Shown one piece after another: positions 12,050-22,925 of a stretch of DNA of 64,000 nucleotides. Position numbers and translations under genes: made by a program. How positions within the stretch are numbered: position 1 is the stretch's first letter; every line of letters starts with the position of its first letter. Source of the stretch: Erinaceus europaeus (taxonomy: Eukaryota; Chordata; Mammalia; Eulipotyphla; Erinaceidae); NCBI RefSeq assembly GCF_950295315.1, contig NC_080175.1:63575353-63639352 (forward strand). Reading direction: 5' to 3'. Below the pieces are notes generated by a model, which was not told the origin of the DNA, ran no database searches, and saw nothing but the letters and a program-made list of their open reading frames with translations.

Positions 12050-12175
12050 TTGTTTTCTTTTTTAAAATTCTTTATTGAAAGTTTACAGTTAACAGTAAAA
12101 TAAAAGTTTGTACATGCATAACATTGCCCAGTTTCCCACATAACATCTAAACCCTCACTAGGTTCTCCTCTGGCA
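12050..12175 (-). mobile_element. L1 3' terminus, short-UTR subfamily, antisense
   Basis: This is the reverse complement of the end type seen at 4790-4890: 'acattgcccagtttcccaca' corresponds to the sense block around 4800-4830. Confidence 0.7.
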
Positions 12176-12559
12176 TCATCATTTACTTATTTTATTATTT
12201 TTAAGCCTCTGGTTCCCATTTTAATTACTTAAATCTCTGACAATGACAAAACTGTCATGAGTGACAGTAAATGCATACAGAAATTCAATTAAACTTCTTG
12301 GGAAGAACACACATAGCGATCTGGATCTGAGATAATGCAAAATGATGGGATATGGAACCTACTTCAACACTTACTGAAGTGGAGACAGAGCTGTTCACTG
12401 GAACAATTCACTCCTCTAAAACTATGTGTGTGTGTGTGTATGTGAGGGGGGGGAGAGAAGAAGCCACAGCACAGGAGGGTCCCCTGGTTACATGTCACTC
12501 TTCATGGTTCTGTAACATTAGACTGGGATACATGCAAGATAAAGCATTCACCACACCAG

Positions 12560-12875
12560 AAGCCTGGAAGTGGGTTAAGCACACGTGGCACAATGTGTAA
12601 GGATCCCAGTTTGAGCCCCTGGCTCCCCACCTGAGGGAGGTCGCTTCACAAGTGGTGAAGTAGGTCTTCAAGTGTTTATCTTTCTCTCCCCCTTTCCTTT
12701 TTCCTCTCCTCTCTGTCCTATCCAATAATAGGGACAACAATAGCAACAATAATAAAAACAACAATGATAAACAACAAGGGCAACAAAAGGGAAAAAAATG
12801 TTATCTGGGAGCATTGAATTATTAATGCGGGCACCAAGAGCCCCAGCCATAACCCTGGAGGAAAAAAAAAAAAAC
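12560..12875 (+). mobile_element. SINE-A with extended 3' unit
   Basis: The tRNA-like head ('ggttaagcacacgtggcac') is followed by the box 'ggctccccacctgagg', a CT-rich body ending 'tgtcctatccaataatag', an AAC-rich linker, the 3' unit ending 'ccagccataaccctggagg', and an A tail. Confidence 0.9.
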
Positions 12876-13039
12876 ATACACTCTATCCAATAAGTTTTCT
12901 TTTCTGCTCCAATTGATTATACAGAAACAACTCAGATAAAACTGAATATATATTACATATATGTGTGTGTGTGTGTATATAATATATACAAGATGATGTC
13001 AAAGGGAAGAGTAACTGAGGTTACTAAAAGAATGTTGTG

Positions 13040-13348
13040 GGGTGGGGCAGGCAGTGGCTCACACAATTAAGAGAACATAGTGCTAAGCACAAAGATCTAT
13101 GCTAGGATACAAGTTTGAACCCCTAGTTCCCACCTGCAGGGTCTGGGGGGGGGGGGTGCTTCACAAGTGCTGAAACAGGTCTAAAGGTGTTTGTAGGTGT
13201 CTCTCTCTCTTTCCTTCTATATCTTCCCTCTACTCTTAATTTCTCTGTCTTATCCAATAAAATTGAAAAAATGGCAGCCAGGAGCATTAGATTCATAGTG
13301 CTGACACAGAGCCCCAGTAATAACCCTGAAGGGAAGAAAAAGATAGAA
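13040..13348 (+). mobile_element. SINE-A related, extended 3' unit
   Basis: It has the same layout as 12560-12875 but is more diverged, with a G run at 13145-13157. The body reads 'tctgtcttatccaataaaat' and the 3' unit 'agccccagtaataaccctg'. Confidence 0.85.
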
Positions 13349-13374
13349 AGAAAGAACATGGGAAATATTTTCAC

Positions 13375-13644
13375 TGCTGAGGGGAGTACATAACAGTACA
13401 ACCATTGTGAAAAGCGATTTGGATACTAATAGGGACATTATTATTCAGCAATTCCTCTCCTGGTAATTTGCCCAAAGGAGACAGAAATGCCTGTCAGAAG
13501 AGATCTGTGTATACCTATGTTCATAGCAGCAGTTTGTAATTGCCAGAACCTGGAAGAAACACAGATATCCAACATCAGATGAGTTGTTAAACATTTGTGA
13601 TATATATATATACATATATATGCATATATATGTATATATCACAA

Positions 13645-13679
<35 letters not shown>

Positions 13680-14005
13680 GAATACTATTCAGATGTTAAA
13701 AATGTGGTTATCTCAATTGTATCCTCTTGGATGAAACTCGAGGACAGCATGTTGGGTGAAATAAACTGAAAATAAGACAAATACAAAATAATCTCACTTA
13801 CTACTAGGATTTAATAAAGCAGGGGCAAGGAAGGAGATGACAAAGTGAAACATGTACTGGACATGGTATATTGCACCAAAGCAAAGGACTCTGGGGTAGA
13901 AAGGAGAGGAAGGATGGGAATAAAATTTTGAAGACCAATTACATAATGAAATTGTATGTATATGTCAATGATTTCATTAACACCCTTAATAAAAAAAAGA
14001 AAGAT
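13375..14005 (+). mobile_element. L1 3' end, third (older) subfamily
   Basis: Degraded ORF2 C-terminus (13380-13800, including 'atgttcatagcagcag' and 'tggaatactattcag') is followed by a 3' UTR with 'tattgcaccaaagcaaagg' and an end near 'cccttaataaaaaaaag'. The same 3' end is found reversed at 55290-55540 and in sense at 59690-59870. A TA microsatellite (13598-13678) has expanded inside ORF2 at the place where other copies read 'ggtatatatacacaatgg'. Confidence 0.85.
13598..13678. repeat. TA microsatellite inside L1
   Basis: Near-perfect alternating TA with a few CA/TG interruptions. It is largely self-complementary and able to form hairpins. Confidence 0.9.
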
Positions 14006-14109
14006 AAGAAAAGAGAAAAAAAGAAGAGACAATAAAAGGTAACTAACTCTTCCACCTGTCATATCTCTGCATTAATTGAAATTCCCACATCCTCAAGAGG
14101 TTACTAGAT

Positions 14110-14222
14110 AGGTCTGTAGGTGCTTCTGCCTCTTTTGACCTGACTATGCATTCCATGGAGGATGAAGCCTGTATCATATTTTTTTCTGGATTTATCATAA
14201 AGCAGGTGCTCAATAAATATAT
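14110..14222 (+). repeat. Probable ancient L2 3' end
   Basis: The segment ends with 'gcaggtgctcaataaatat', the typical terminal wording of mammalian L2 (and a shared MIR core-tail style). The preceding 'ccatggaggatgaagcctg' fits a diverged L2 3' end. It is short and old. Confidence 0.6.
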
Positions 14223-14236
14223 ACAGTAGTAATTAA

Positions 14237-14284
14237 GAAAAGAAAGAAAGGAAGGAAGGAAGAAAGGAAGGAAGAAAGAAAGGA
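14237..14284. repeat. GAAA/GGAA microsatellite
   Basis: Purine-only tetranucleotide run on the + strand. Confidence 0.9.
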
Positions 14285-14289
14285 ATGTA

Positions 14290-15300
14290 TAATTAAGTAC
14301 TTGAATGGAAATGTACCCAAATGTCAGGGGCTATTAAATTCATTTATGAAAACTTTTAAGGATACATTGTAACTTATGTGGTATGCTTAGAGTCTTTAGA
14401 AGAAGTACTATTTGGTATTTTAGAATTTTTTAAAAGAACACGATATTGACTTAGATAACACATCCTTTAATTTCAAGAATGAGATCTTGGACATTCAGCA
14501 TGTCTTTTCCGTTCTTAAAATTCTTGTTGAATGATGGAAGCCCATTTGAATGGTTTAACTTGTTGTCAAGTACTTGCAGGTAATTTAGGTCCTTTGCAAG
14601 AAATATTAAGGCAGGAGAGTTTGCATAAGTGGTTCGGCCTCTATGAACTCCAAGTAGATAAATAAGAAGCTCTGGGTGGGATAATGTGAGGGTTTAAGTG
14701 ATAGAAAAGGAATTATATACAGATCTTCCCATAGAACCTCCTTCTCCTGTGAGTTTAGAGATGGAGCCAGAGGAGGATTTGCAAAAGTCATTTTCTCTAG
14801 GCTACAGAAACAAGCACAGGCCATTGCAGTTTTGGGCAACGTTCAGTATTATGTGGCTGGGTTGTGATGAAACATCCACCAGCTTCATCTGCATTTATTT
14901 TATAACACCAATTACACAAAGGATAGTGTCCCTGTAGGAAGGGTACAGAGTGTGAATAAGAACTAATGTCGCCGGTTTAGAATTTCAGAAGCTAAAAACA
15001 GGTACCAGAGGTTTGAAAAAAAAAAAAAAAAAACAGCTCTTGGGGCTTTGGTAGCTCCTCTCAGCAAACTAAGGCATCCGTGCTACCAGATTTTCAGAAC
15101 ACCAAAGGAAAAAATTCAGTTTATTTCTCCTCAGCTTTTTTTACTTTTTTAGTTATTCATTTTGAAAATAAGAATTCTAAAAAAGCAATATTCAGGTTAC
15201 TTTTAGAAACTTATCTTTAAAAATTAAATTTTGAATTTTGAAATTTTGTTCAAGGTAAAATAAAGTATACCGGTGATTTATTTTTGGATTATGAAACATA
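14290..15300. other. No recognised gene
   Basis: AT-rich. It contains a 17-A run at about 15017-15033, followed by sequence I cannot assign. Two opposed ORFs (14606-14839 and 14698-14937) lack any recognisable domain and overlap each other, so I do not call them genes. Confidence 0.4.
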
Positions 15301-15304
15301 GCTG

Positions 15305-15442
15305 TGTAAAAATGGGAATTGAGAGGAAAGAAGGAGATAGAGACACCCACAGCACTACTTCACCAATTGTGAAGCCTCCCCAACTAGGAGTTGGGGTTTA
15401 ACCTGGGATTACCTTTACAACTTGTGCTCTCAACTCAGGAAA
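15305..15442 (-). mobile_element. SINE-B, antisense, diverged
   Basis: The body 'ttcaccaattgtgaagcctc' and reversed head region ('tgtgctctcaactcagg') fit SINE-B in antisense. The head end is degraded. Confidence 0.65.
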
Positions 15443-15449
15443 TATTTTC

Positions 15450-16745
15450 TTTAAACAATAATATGCATTGAAAAAAACCATAGGAAAAGAGAGGTACAAC
15501 TTCACACAGTTCCCAGTACCAGAACTCCTTATCCCATTCCCTCCCTTGATAGCTTTCCTATTCTTTATCCCTCTGTGAGTATGGACCCAGGGTCATTATT
15601 GGGTGCAGAAGGTAGAAGGTCTGGCTTCTGTAATTGCTTCCCTGCTGAACATGGGCATTGACAGGTCGATCCATACTCCCAGCCTGTCTTTTCCTTTGCT
15701 AGTGGGGCACAGTTCTGGGGAAGGGAGGCTTTAGGACATATTGGTGGGGTCCTCTGCCCAGGGAAGTCAAGCTGGCATCATGGTAGCATCTGGAACCTCA
15801 GGCTGAAAAAAGAGTTCACATATAGAGCCAAACCAATTGTTAACTAATCATGAACCTAAAGGCTCAGAAAGTTCATATAAAGAGTTGGGGGGAGCTCTCT
15901 ATTTTGTAGACAGTACTTCTATTTTAGTTATATTCCAAAGAGCCCATAACTGTACTAGTTTTTTAGTTTTCCCCTGAGCCTGGCATCTGATATGCAGGTA
16001 GATATAAGTTATTGTCTGGGGAGATTATGTCATGGCTGGAAAAAGGACAAAAAAATCTGGATCAGGAGAGAGCAGCTCCCAATTATGGGAAAAGTGTATA
16101 AATATTGTTAACTGTAAACCCCATTGATTTGATGTGTTCGGGGGCCCATATTCAGCTTAGGAGCCTATGTGACCTCTGCATCCATATAGATCTGATCTCA
16201 CATTATGTGTTCATGAGTAGGAATGTTCCAAGCTGCTCCAGTCTCAGGACCCATCTTCCTGAGGTAGAACATAGAGTATGTTGTCCAGCCTCTCTTCGGA
16301 GGATGGAATATTCCTTGCCGTTGTTGATCCATGTTGAGGACAAGGTCCTATGAGGGCCCACAGAGGGGTCTATTTTGTTGTTCCTGATAGAGATGACCAG
16401 TAACAATGGAGAGAATGATCTATTAGAGATCTAGGACCATCATGTCTGTTTGGGAATCCTAGGACTCCCTGACTAGGGACCCAGCTGATGGAGTGGCCTG
16501 ATAGTTACAAAAGAGTCATCATTAAAGTCTGCCAGTCTCTTGCCCTTATTCAGCTTTTGTAATCCATACTTTGATGAGGTTAGCTTTGGAGTGAGTGAGG
16601 GATGTGTAATAGAAAGTAGATGAAGAGTGTATCTAAGTCTACCTAGACACTATTTCATTACGAATTTATGGTGTCTTTTTAGGTCTTTCTACTTTCTTGA
16701 TGCATATACTGACTCACTGCAAACTATTAAAAACAATAATATGTT
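15450..16745 (-). mobile_element. L1 3' UTR, antisense, long copy
   Basis: The reversed terminal block is on the left ('acaacttcacacagttccca'), followed by the whole older 3' UTR ('ccatgacatcatc' block reversed, then 'cctatgagggcccac'). It extends to about 16745. It runs collinear with 60000-61130 reversed, which gives the order of the 3' UTR without gaps. ORFs 16105-16353 and 16203-16406 lie in non-coding L1 sequence. Confidence 0.85.
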
Positions 16746-16749
16746 GTTC

Positions 16750-17540
16750 ATTTTTAGGCTTTGAAATATACAGTCTCCATTGCATCTATTCTGTTCTTCA
16801 AAGGAAAACAGAAATTAACCAAATGCATTTGTTCCAATAAATGTATTATGACAATACAGATATCTTGTTTTGGCTCACAGACTATACAGTTGACTAACAT
16901 TTAATATACACATTGTTATGAAAAGAAATACATTCTATTATCCAAACAATAATTTTCAATTTTTCTCTAAATTGGTTAAAATTTCAAATTAAAAAAATAT
17001 TGAACAATGATCTCTGGTGTGCTTTGATTTTTTTTTACTTTGTGTGCATATTTTTATGTCTATATAAATGTTTTATTTCAGGTTATAGGTTTGAAAACTT
17101 CAGGCAGGTAAGTCATGAACTCTATCCTCCATTACAGGGTCATATGGAATCCCTTACAAATTTATTCTTGACTTTTATAGTTTTCTTGGAATATACATTA
17201 GTATTTCTTTGAATCTGAGCTCAGCTTCTGAAGTATATAAATTGCACAGCAGTGATATGTTCTGGGGTTACCTTCTTCACAGTGTTCTCTATAATTCACT
17301 TGAGAGTTTTGCTATTATAAAAAGCCTATATAGTCTCATTGCTTTGTGGATTTTTTTTCTCTTTAAACTTTAAAATACTCTACACCTGAGTACCCTTTTT
17401 CTATATATTTATATGGCTCAGATAACTGGCAAATGATTGATAAAGAAAACACAGATGAAAGATGGAAACAAGAAAGATTGAGGAACAGAAAAATCTATGG
17501 AAATGAGGGAAGAAAGGGTAAAAACGTTACTTTGCTTGCA
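16750..17540. other. No recognised feature
   Basis: AT-rich single-copy-looking sequence. ORF 17000-17212 has no recognisable domain. Confidence 0.4.
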
Positions 17541-17544
17541 GAGG

Positions 17545-17853
17545 GAGTAATTTTTAAAAAATATTTTTAACATTTATTTATTTCCTTTTGTTGCCCTTGT
17601 TGTTTTATTGTTATTATTATTGTTTTTGTTGTCATTGTTGGATAGGACAGAGAGAAATGGAGAGAGGAGGGGAAGACAGAGAGGGGAGAGAAAGATAGAC
17701 ACCTGCAAACTGCTTCACTGCTTGTGAAGCGAATCCCCTGCAGCTGAGGAGCCGGGGGCTTAAACCAGGATTCTTATGCCAGTACTTGCAATTTGTGCTA
17801 CCTGTTCTTAACCCACTACGCTACCTCCCGACTCCTAGGGAGTAGTTTTTTAA
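17545..17853 (-). mobile_element. SINE-A, antisense
   Basis: It reads 'ccttttgttgcccttgttg' at the tail side, 'gataggacagagagaaatgg' in the body, and a head at the right ('gctacctcccgactcc'). The flanks 'agggagtaatttttaaa' and 'agggagtagttttttaa' form a diverged target duplication. Confidence 0.9.
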
Positions 17854-17924
17854 ATGAAGGTTGAGATGGAAATATTTGCTATATATAGTTTTACTAAGAG
17901 TTCATGTGAGACTTACAGTATGCA

Positions 17925-18060
17925 ATCAGGGAGGAGGTATAGCTCTTAGGGCACAGGAATTTGTAATCACAAAGTTTAGAGTTTGAGCTCTAGTAAAGCT
18001 TATTCCAATGAGATGCTCTGGGTCTCCTTTTTATTAATAAGTACATCTAAATTTCTCCAC
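17925..18060 (+). repeat. Possible degraded tRNA-headed SINE
   Basis: 'aggaggtatagctcttaggg' followed by 'agagtttgagctc' has the spacing of tRNA A and B boxes seen in the other SINEs here. The rest is too diverged to assign to a family. Confidence 0.4.
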
Positions 18061-18735
18061 TAAATTTTTATGGTCTGCAAGAATTTCCTATGGAATAAAT
18101 TTCTCCCTTTTCTCTTTGACATTAAATTTGATCTGGTGACCTGGTTTGATAAATTAAATAGAAAATCAGTAGATCTTATAGTTGATCTTTACTCTAAAAG
18201 AAGCTTTAGTCATTTTTTTAGACCATATAATTGATTTTCCCACTTCAGAGAAGTAAAATCTTGACATATATTTGGCCTATTCTTTCAGTTTAAATTACTA
18301 TATAAAATAGATATATAGAGAAGAACTGAGAAGAACAGACCAAATACCTTCTTTAGTTGAAATTCACCATGAGTGACAAATGAATCATTTGCTATAAATC
18401 ATTGATATTTTAAGATTGTTACTATGGTATATAAACTAGTTAGAATAGGTATATTTTTCTTCATTTTATTGTTGATTCAACACATGAAAAATTCTAAGAT
18501 TTCAGGAATCTAACTTTTCCCTTACACCCTCCTCCTAAATTCTCATGGTTTCATCCATATCTGGATATAGATGGCTAACACAAATAAACCTGAAAGAACA
18601 GTGATAATCAAATTAGTTATTTAACTTTGCGAGTACTATAGTGTTTTTAAGGGAAAGAGGCATAAAAGAGTGTTTTTAAGAGGTAGAGTACTATAGTCAC
18701 TAAAAACTACTAAAATAACATTGTTTCAATTCTTT
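18061..18735. other. No recognised feature
   Basis: AT-rich; nothing recognised. Confidence 0.4.
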
Positions 18736-18737
18736 GA

Positions 18738-18940
18738 CAGTAAGGAAGGGACCATGTGATTGAGTATACATGTTACCATATACAAGGTCCCTGATTTAAA
18801 CCCTGAGTTATACCTGAAGGTAGGAAGCCTAACAGAGTGAACCAGTGCTAAAAGTGTCTCTGTACCCCTTTCCCTCTCTCACTTTCTCCTCTTCCTCTCT
18901 CAATTTCTCTATCCTATTCAGTAAATACATGGTAAAAATG
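18738..18940 (+). mobile_element. SINE-B, sense, diverged
   Basis: The head 'ggaccatgtgattgagtata' is followed by a B-box-like 'tgatttaaaccctgag', a CT-rich body and 'ctatcctattcagtaaat'. Confidence 0.75.
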
Positions 18941-18944
18941 TCCA

Positions 18945-19565
18945 TTGAAAATGATGACATGGTAGATTTATAATATAAGCAAGCACTGAACCCCAAAGAT
19001 AAATTTGGTGACCAAAAAGTTATATATGTATATTATAATAATCAAAACTGTTATGCATGATAATAATGGAACTAAAGGAGAGATTCAAAGTGAAGTTGCG
19101 TGATAATTGGAAAATTCAATCAATGTATATCTGATGATATGAAATTTGGATAAACTACTGCTAAATAAAAATTTCATAGTCAGATAACTAATCAAAACAC
19201 TTTTCCAAATAATGTTACAAAATATAGTAAAAACATATTCTAGCAACATAATTATAAGAATTGATATTTTTATGAAAGAATAACTGAAATTATAATATAT
19301 TAAGGAACAGCTCTCTGAAAAAGCAATTAATAGAGTGAGCATCTGTTAATTAATAAAAAAGATGAAGTTCAAGTAGTTTTATATAAGGTATATTTCATCT
19401 GCAAAAACAATTTAGACTTTCTAAATTGTTATTTAGGAATTATTTACTGAGATAGTTACAATAGTAAATTCCAATTGGAAAAATTTAAATATATTATCTA
19501 AACTAATGGCATGAGAGTTAAATACCAAAGCTAATAAATCAGTGAAGAGGTTGTAAAGAAATTTT
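18945..19565. other. No recognised feature
   Basis: Very AT-rich; the antisense ORF 19085-19342 shows no domain. Confidence 0.4.
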
Positions 19566-19568
19566 TTA

Positions 19569-19882
19569 AGCAGTGTTCTTTTTTTAATATTTCTTTATTT
19601 ACTTATTTATTTATTCCCTTTTGTTGCCCTTGTTTCATTGTTGTAATGATTATTGTTGTTGTTATTGATGTTGTTGTTGGATAGGTCAGAAAGAAACGGA
19701 AAGAGAAAGACAGAGAGAGGGAGAAAAAGATAGACACCTGCAGACTTGCTTCACTGCTTAATAAGTGACTCCCCTGCAGGTGGGGAGCTCTGGGCTCAAA
19801 CCCGGATGCTTACACCTGTCTTGCGCTTTGCGTCACCTGCACTTAACCCACTGCACTACCGCCGAATCCCAGGAGTGTTCTT
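19569..19882 (-). mobile_element. SINE-A, antisense
   Basis: Tail side 'ttccc ttttgttgccc', body 'agacagagagagggag', head at the right ('actgcactaccgccgaatccc'). The flanks 'agcagtgttcttt' and 'aggagtgttcttt' are a target duplication with one mismatch. Confidence 0.9.
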
Positions 19883-19959
19883 TACCAGTCCAAGATCAAT
19901 ATCTTATTTGAATGGATTTAGTGACATATTAAGATAAAGTTTCCAAATTAGTATTGGAT

Positions 19960-20535
19960 AATCTTTTTATTTTATTTATTTAAGAAAGGAGACATTAACA
20001 AAACCGTAGGGTAGGAGGGGTACAACTCCACACAATTTCCACCATCCAATCTCCATATCCCATCCCCTCCCCTGATAGCTTTCCCATTCTCTATCCCTCT
20101 GGGAGTATGGACCCAGGATCTTTGTGGGTTGCAGAAGGTGGAAGGTGTGGCTTCTATAATTGCTTCCCCGCTGAACATGGGCGTTGCCTGGTTGATCCAT
20201 ACTCCCAGTCTGCCTCTGGGTTGCATTGGATCGACCTTCTCGTGGTGCATCCCGTGAGTACCCATTCATTGGGGAAACTGACGATCCTTCCTAGCTGACT
20301 GAATCCACATGGATCCCAGTCACTTTGAAAGCCAGCAACAAGCAGCTCCCGACAGCTTTGCTGTTGACTGGCTACGGAAGAAGGGCAAACGCTAGAAGAA
20401 GAAGAAGTCTGCCTCTCTCTTTCCCTAGTAGAGTGGGTCTCTGGGGAAGCAGAGCTCCAGGACACATTGGTGGGGTTCTCAGTCCGGGGAAGTCTGGTCG
20501 GCATCATGCTGGTATCCGGAACCTGGTGGCTGAAA
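19960..20535 (-). mobile_element. L1 3' UTR, antisense, split by a 188-bp SINE
   Basis: This is the young long-UTR subfamily (compare 26010-26370). The reversed terminal block starts at about 19985 and runs to 'cctggtggctgaaaag' at 20535, where SINE-A follows. At 20218-20405 it is interrupted by the LINE-partner SINE, with 'agtctgcctct' on both sides. The antisense ORF 20154-20789 reads across three different repeats and is not a gene. Confidence 0.9.
20207..20416 (+). mobile_element. Unusual SINE with GAA tail, 3' end shared with the 35.5-kb LINE
   Basis: An insertion of 188 bp (20218-20405) lies inside the L1 3' UTR between perfect 11-bp copies of 'agtctgcctct' (20207-20217, 20406-20416). 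It ends in 'ctagaagaagaagaa', a GAA tail instead of poly-A. The last part still reads as the C-terminus of a LINE protein, QAAPDSFAVDWLRKKGKR then a stop (tag at 20393-20395), against QAQPD--AVDWLWKKDKC in the LINE at 35494-36225. The first ~110 bp, starting 'gggttgcattgg', I do not recognise; it has no clear tRNA-type A/B boxes. I infer a non-autonomous element mobilised by that LINE. Confidence 0.75.
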
Positions 20536-20826
20536 AGATTATTTTTATTTTGTTTTTTCCCCTTTTGTTTCCCTTTTTGTTTATCATCATTGTTGTAGTT
20601 ATTATTGTCATTGCTGTCGTTGTTGTATAGGACAGAGAGAAATGGAGGGAGGAGGGGAAGACAGAGAGGGGGAGAGAAAGATAGACACCTGCACACCTGC
20701 TTCACCCCTTGTGAAGCGACTCCCCTGTAGGTGGGGAGCCAGGGGGCTTGAACTGGGTTCTTTATGCCAGCCTTTGTGCTTCCTGCCATGTGAGCTTAAC
20801 CGGGTGCGCCACTGCCAGGCTCCCTC
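20536..20826 (-). mobile_element. SINE-A, antisense, abutting the L1 3' UTR
   Basis: The tail side is 'ccccttttgtttccc', the body 'aggacagagagaaatgg', and the head 'gcgccactgccaggctccc' lies at the right. The L1 3' UTR on its left does not resume on its right. Confidence 0.9.
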
Positions 20827-22125
20827 TTTTTTTCAAAAGCAGACCTTGGAACATAAAGTTGTTTGTAAACTGTTTATTTGGGAGTTATCAACAACATACT
20901 ACTAGGAAAGAGAGGTAGTGAAATAATAATTTGGGACTGTGAATTTAAAGATCAGGCGACCACCACGGCGTCCTCTGGCAGCCATAGAGACTTTCTCCAC
21001 ATTGTCCCTTTTGTACTTGTGGCAGTTGAAATGTTTACTTACTTTATCTATACTTGTTTTAAAGTCATTCTCAAGCAGAAAACTACACTTTGTTGTGTAT
21101 AGATCTAAACTGTACATATTCTGCTAGTTTCAACCTTCCTTGCCCAGGAAATAGAGGATTTCTACAGATATTAGTCAATTATAGTATTGTAAAAGTAAGG
21201 GGTCAATAACTAGGAATCCTCTAAATGCTTTAGCAGCGTTAAATGTCTTATCTTTGACAAGTCTCAAAGTGATCATGATTTTGAATTGTCTAGTAGTAAG
21301 TTAGGAGGATATAATTTAAAAAAAAGAAAAATATTTCATTTTTAAGCAATTATATAACATGTTTTAAATTAACAGAAGTAAAAATCAACAGATTAGAATA
21401 CGAATAAATACATTTAAATTGTATTTGCATGGCTTTATTGGAGTGAGTAGCTATATTGCAATAGGGAAGGATGTAGTTTCTTGGGAAAGCAAGAGGAAAT
21501 TTATCAGTTATTTGTTCTACTCAGCATAACATCTGTTCTCAAAGGTAATCATTGATTGTCATAAGGAATCTAATAGAACCTGTTCTTTAAGGGAAGGTCT
21601 GTTCCCTCTCAGTTCTCTCTAAAATGTGAATAAGCTTTACTGTAAAGTGACAGTAACAAGATATTTTGCTTCAATCTCAAGGCGTTTTCCTTCTTCCTAA
21701 GTGCAAAGTAATTTCTGAAAAGAAATCTCATATCAAAACAACATATAGAACAGGTTCTCATATTTGATTTTGTCTTGATAAAGAGCTGTGGTATGATAAT
21801 TGAATGAGAATGGGGAATTTCATTTCCTGCCTTCCTATATATTGTCAGCAAAGGACTGTTATAAAAAGTGTAGAAAGGACAGTGACTCTCCTTTTAACAA
21901 ATACATTTCTAGATAATGTATATAATCATTTTACATTAGTTTTATTGATCTCTCAGAAGATATTGTGTTAGTTTTCAGTGCCATTTAGAAAACACTGATT
22001 TAATATTGACTTCCCAAGTCAATATAAGTCAAGGCATATTTTAGCAAATTTAATTTACATGAATGATGTCATGCATATATGGAATATATATATGAATATT
22101 AATTTGTAAAAACAATAACCAGTAG
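20827..22125. other. Mostly unrecognised, with a small CpG-bearing patch
   Basis: AT-rich. At about 20950-21000, 'ggcgaccaccacggcgtcc' is GC-rich with three CpGs. Read antisense it gives MAARGRRGGRL in an ORF (20902-21117) that could be a processed-pseudogene scrap, but I do not recognise the parent. Nothing else was identified. Confidence 0.35.
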
Positions 22126-22127
22126 AC

Positions 22128-22241
22128 TGGGGAGATAGCATGATGGCTATGCAGAAGACTTTCATGCCTGAGACTGAGGTCCCAAATTTGATCCCCAGCA
22201 CCGACATAAGCCAGAGATTAGCGGTAGTCTTGCCTTTTTTC

Positions 22242-22243
<2 letters not shown>
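22128..22243 (+). mobile_element. SINE-D (short tRNA-headed SINE)
   Basis: SINE-D has the head GGGGAGATAGCATAATGGTT, then 'tcatgcctgag', a B-box-like 'ggttcaatcccc' and 'ataagccagagctgag'. Here it reads 'ggggagatagcatgatggct' and 'aatttgatccccagcacc', and it runs into a pyrimidine microsatellite at its 3' end. Confidence 0.8.
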
Positions 22244-22300
<57 letters not shown>

Positions 22301-22394
22301 TTTCTTCCTTCCTTCCTTCCTTCCTTCCTTCCTTCCTATCTTTCTTTATTTCTTCCTCTCTTTCTTTCTTTCTTCCTCTCTTTCTTTCTTTTTA
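22244..22394. repeat. TTTC/TTCC microsatellite
   Basis: About 150 bp of pure pyrimidine on the + strand, growing from the 3' end of SINE-D. The F/L/S-rich ORF across it is an artefact. Confidence 0.95.
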
Positions 22395-22805
22395 AAATAA
22401 ATAAAATATTTAGAAAATTGTTGCCAAACTGTCCGTTGAACTTTTTGAAAACTATAATTATTATCAGAAGCCAGAGTCAGTGTGTTACTAATTTTTCAGG
22501 CTAGGAATTACCTAGTTTGCTTTCTAGTTCTCAGCCTTTCTACTTTAACTGGAAAAAAATGAGCAAATATATAGAAATAGAGAGAGATAGTTATAGAAAT
22601 AATAATCAACACATATCTGCAACCTTGGCAGAACTACTGTAGTTTCCAATAGGCAGAATTGTAGTGGTGGGGACAAGATGGAATGAACCCTATTATCTTA
22701 TAAGTAAATATTAAGTCACTAATAAAATAGATCACCAAAGTGCAAAGTTATATCATTTTTTCCCTTCCAAATGGCAACCTGCTTTTCCTTGTTGTCTTCG
22801 TTGTT
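22395..22805. other. No recognised feature
   Basis: AT-rich; about 22560-22680 may hold a decayed SINE-B antisense piece ('atagagagagatagttatag'). Confidence 0.4.
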
Positions 22806-22807
22806 TA

Positions 22808-22925
22808 CCAGAGCACTGCTCAGCTCTGGCTTATGTTGGGGGGGGGGGGGTAAATTTGGGACCTTTGGTGCCTCAAACCTAAAAGTATTTTTGCATAACT
22901 ATTATGCTGTCTCCTGACCTCCTAT
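22808..22925 (-). mobile_element. SINE-D, antisense
   Basis: It reads 'ccagagcactgctcagctc' then 'aactattatgctgtctcc', the reverse of the SINE-D head, with a 12-G run at 22839-22850. Confidence 0.8.

Noticed and set aside
20154..20789. 211-residue antisense ORF, the longest non-L1 frame in its region
   Set aside because: It runs through SINE-A, L1 3' UTR and the GAA-tailed SINE; no domain and no conserved start.
22244..22394. CRISPR-like or satellite array
   Set aside because: Simple tetranucleotide repeat without spacers.
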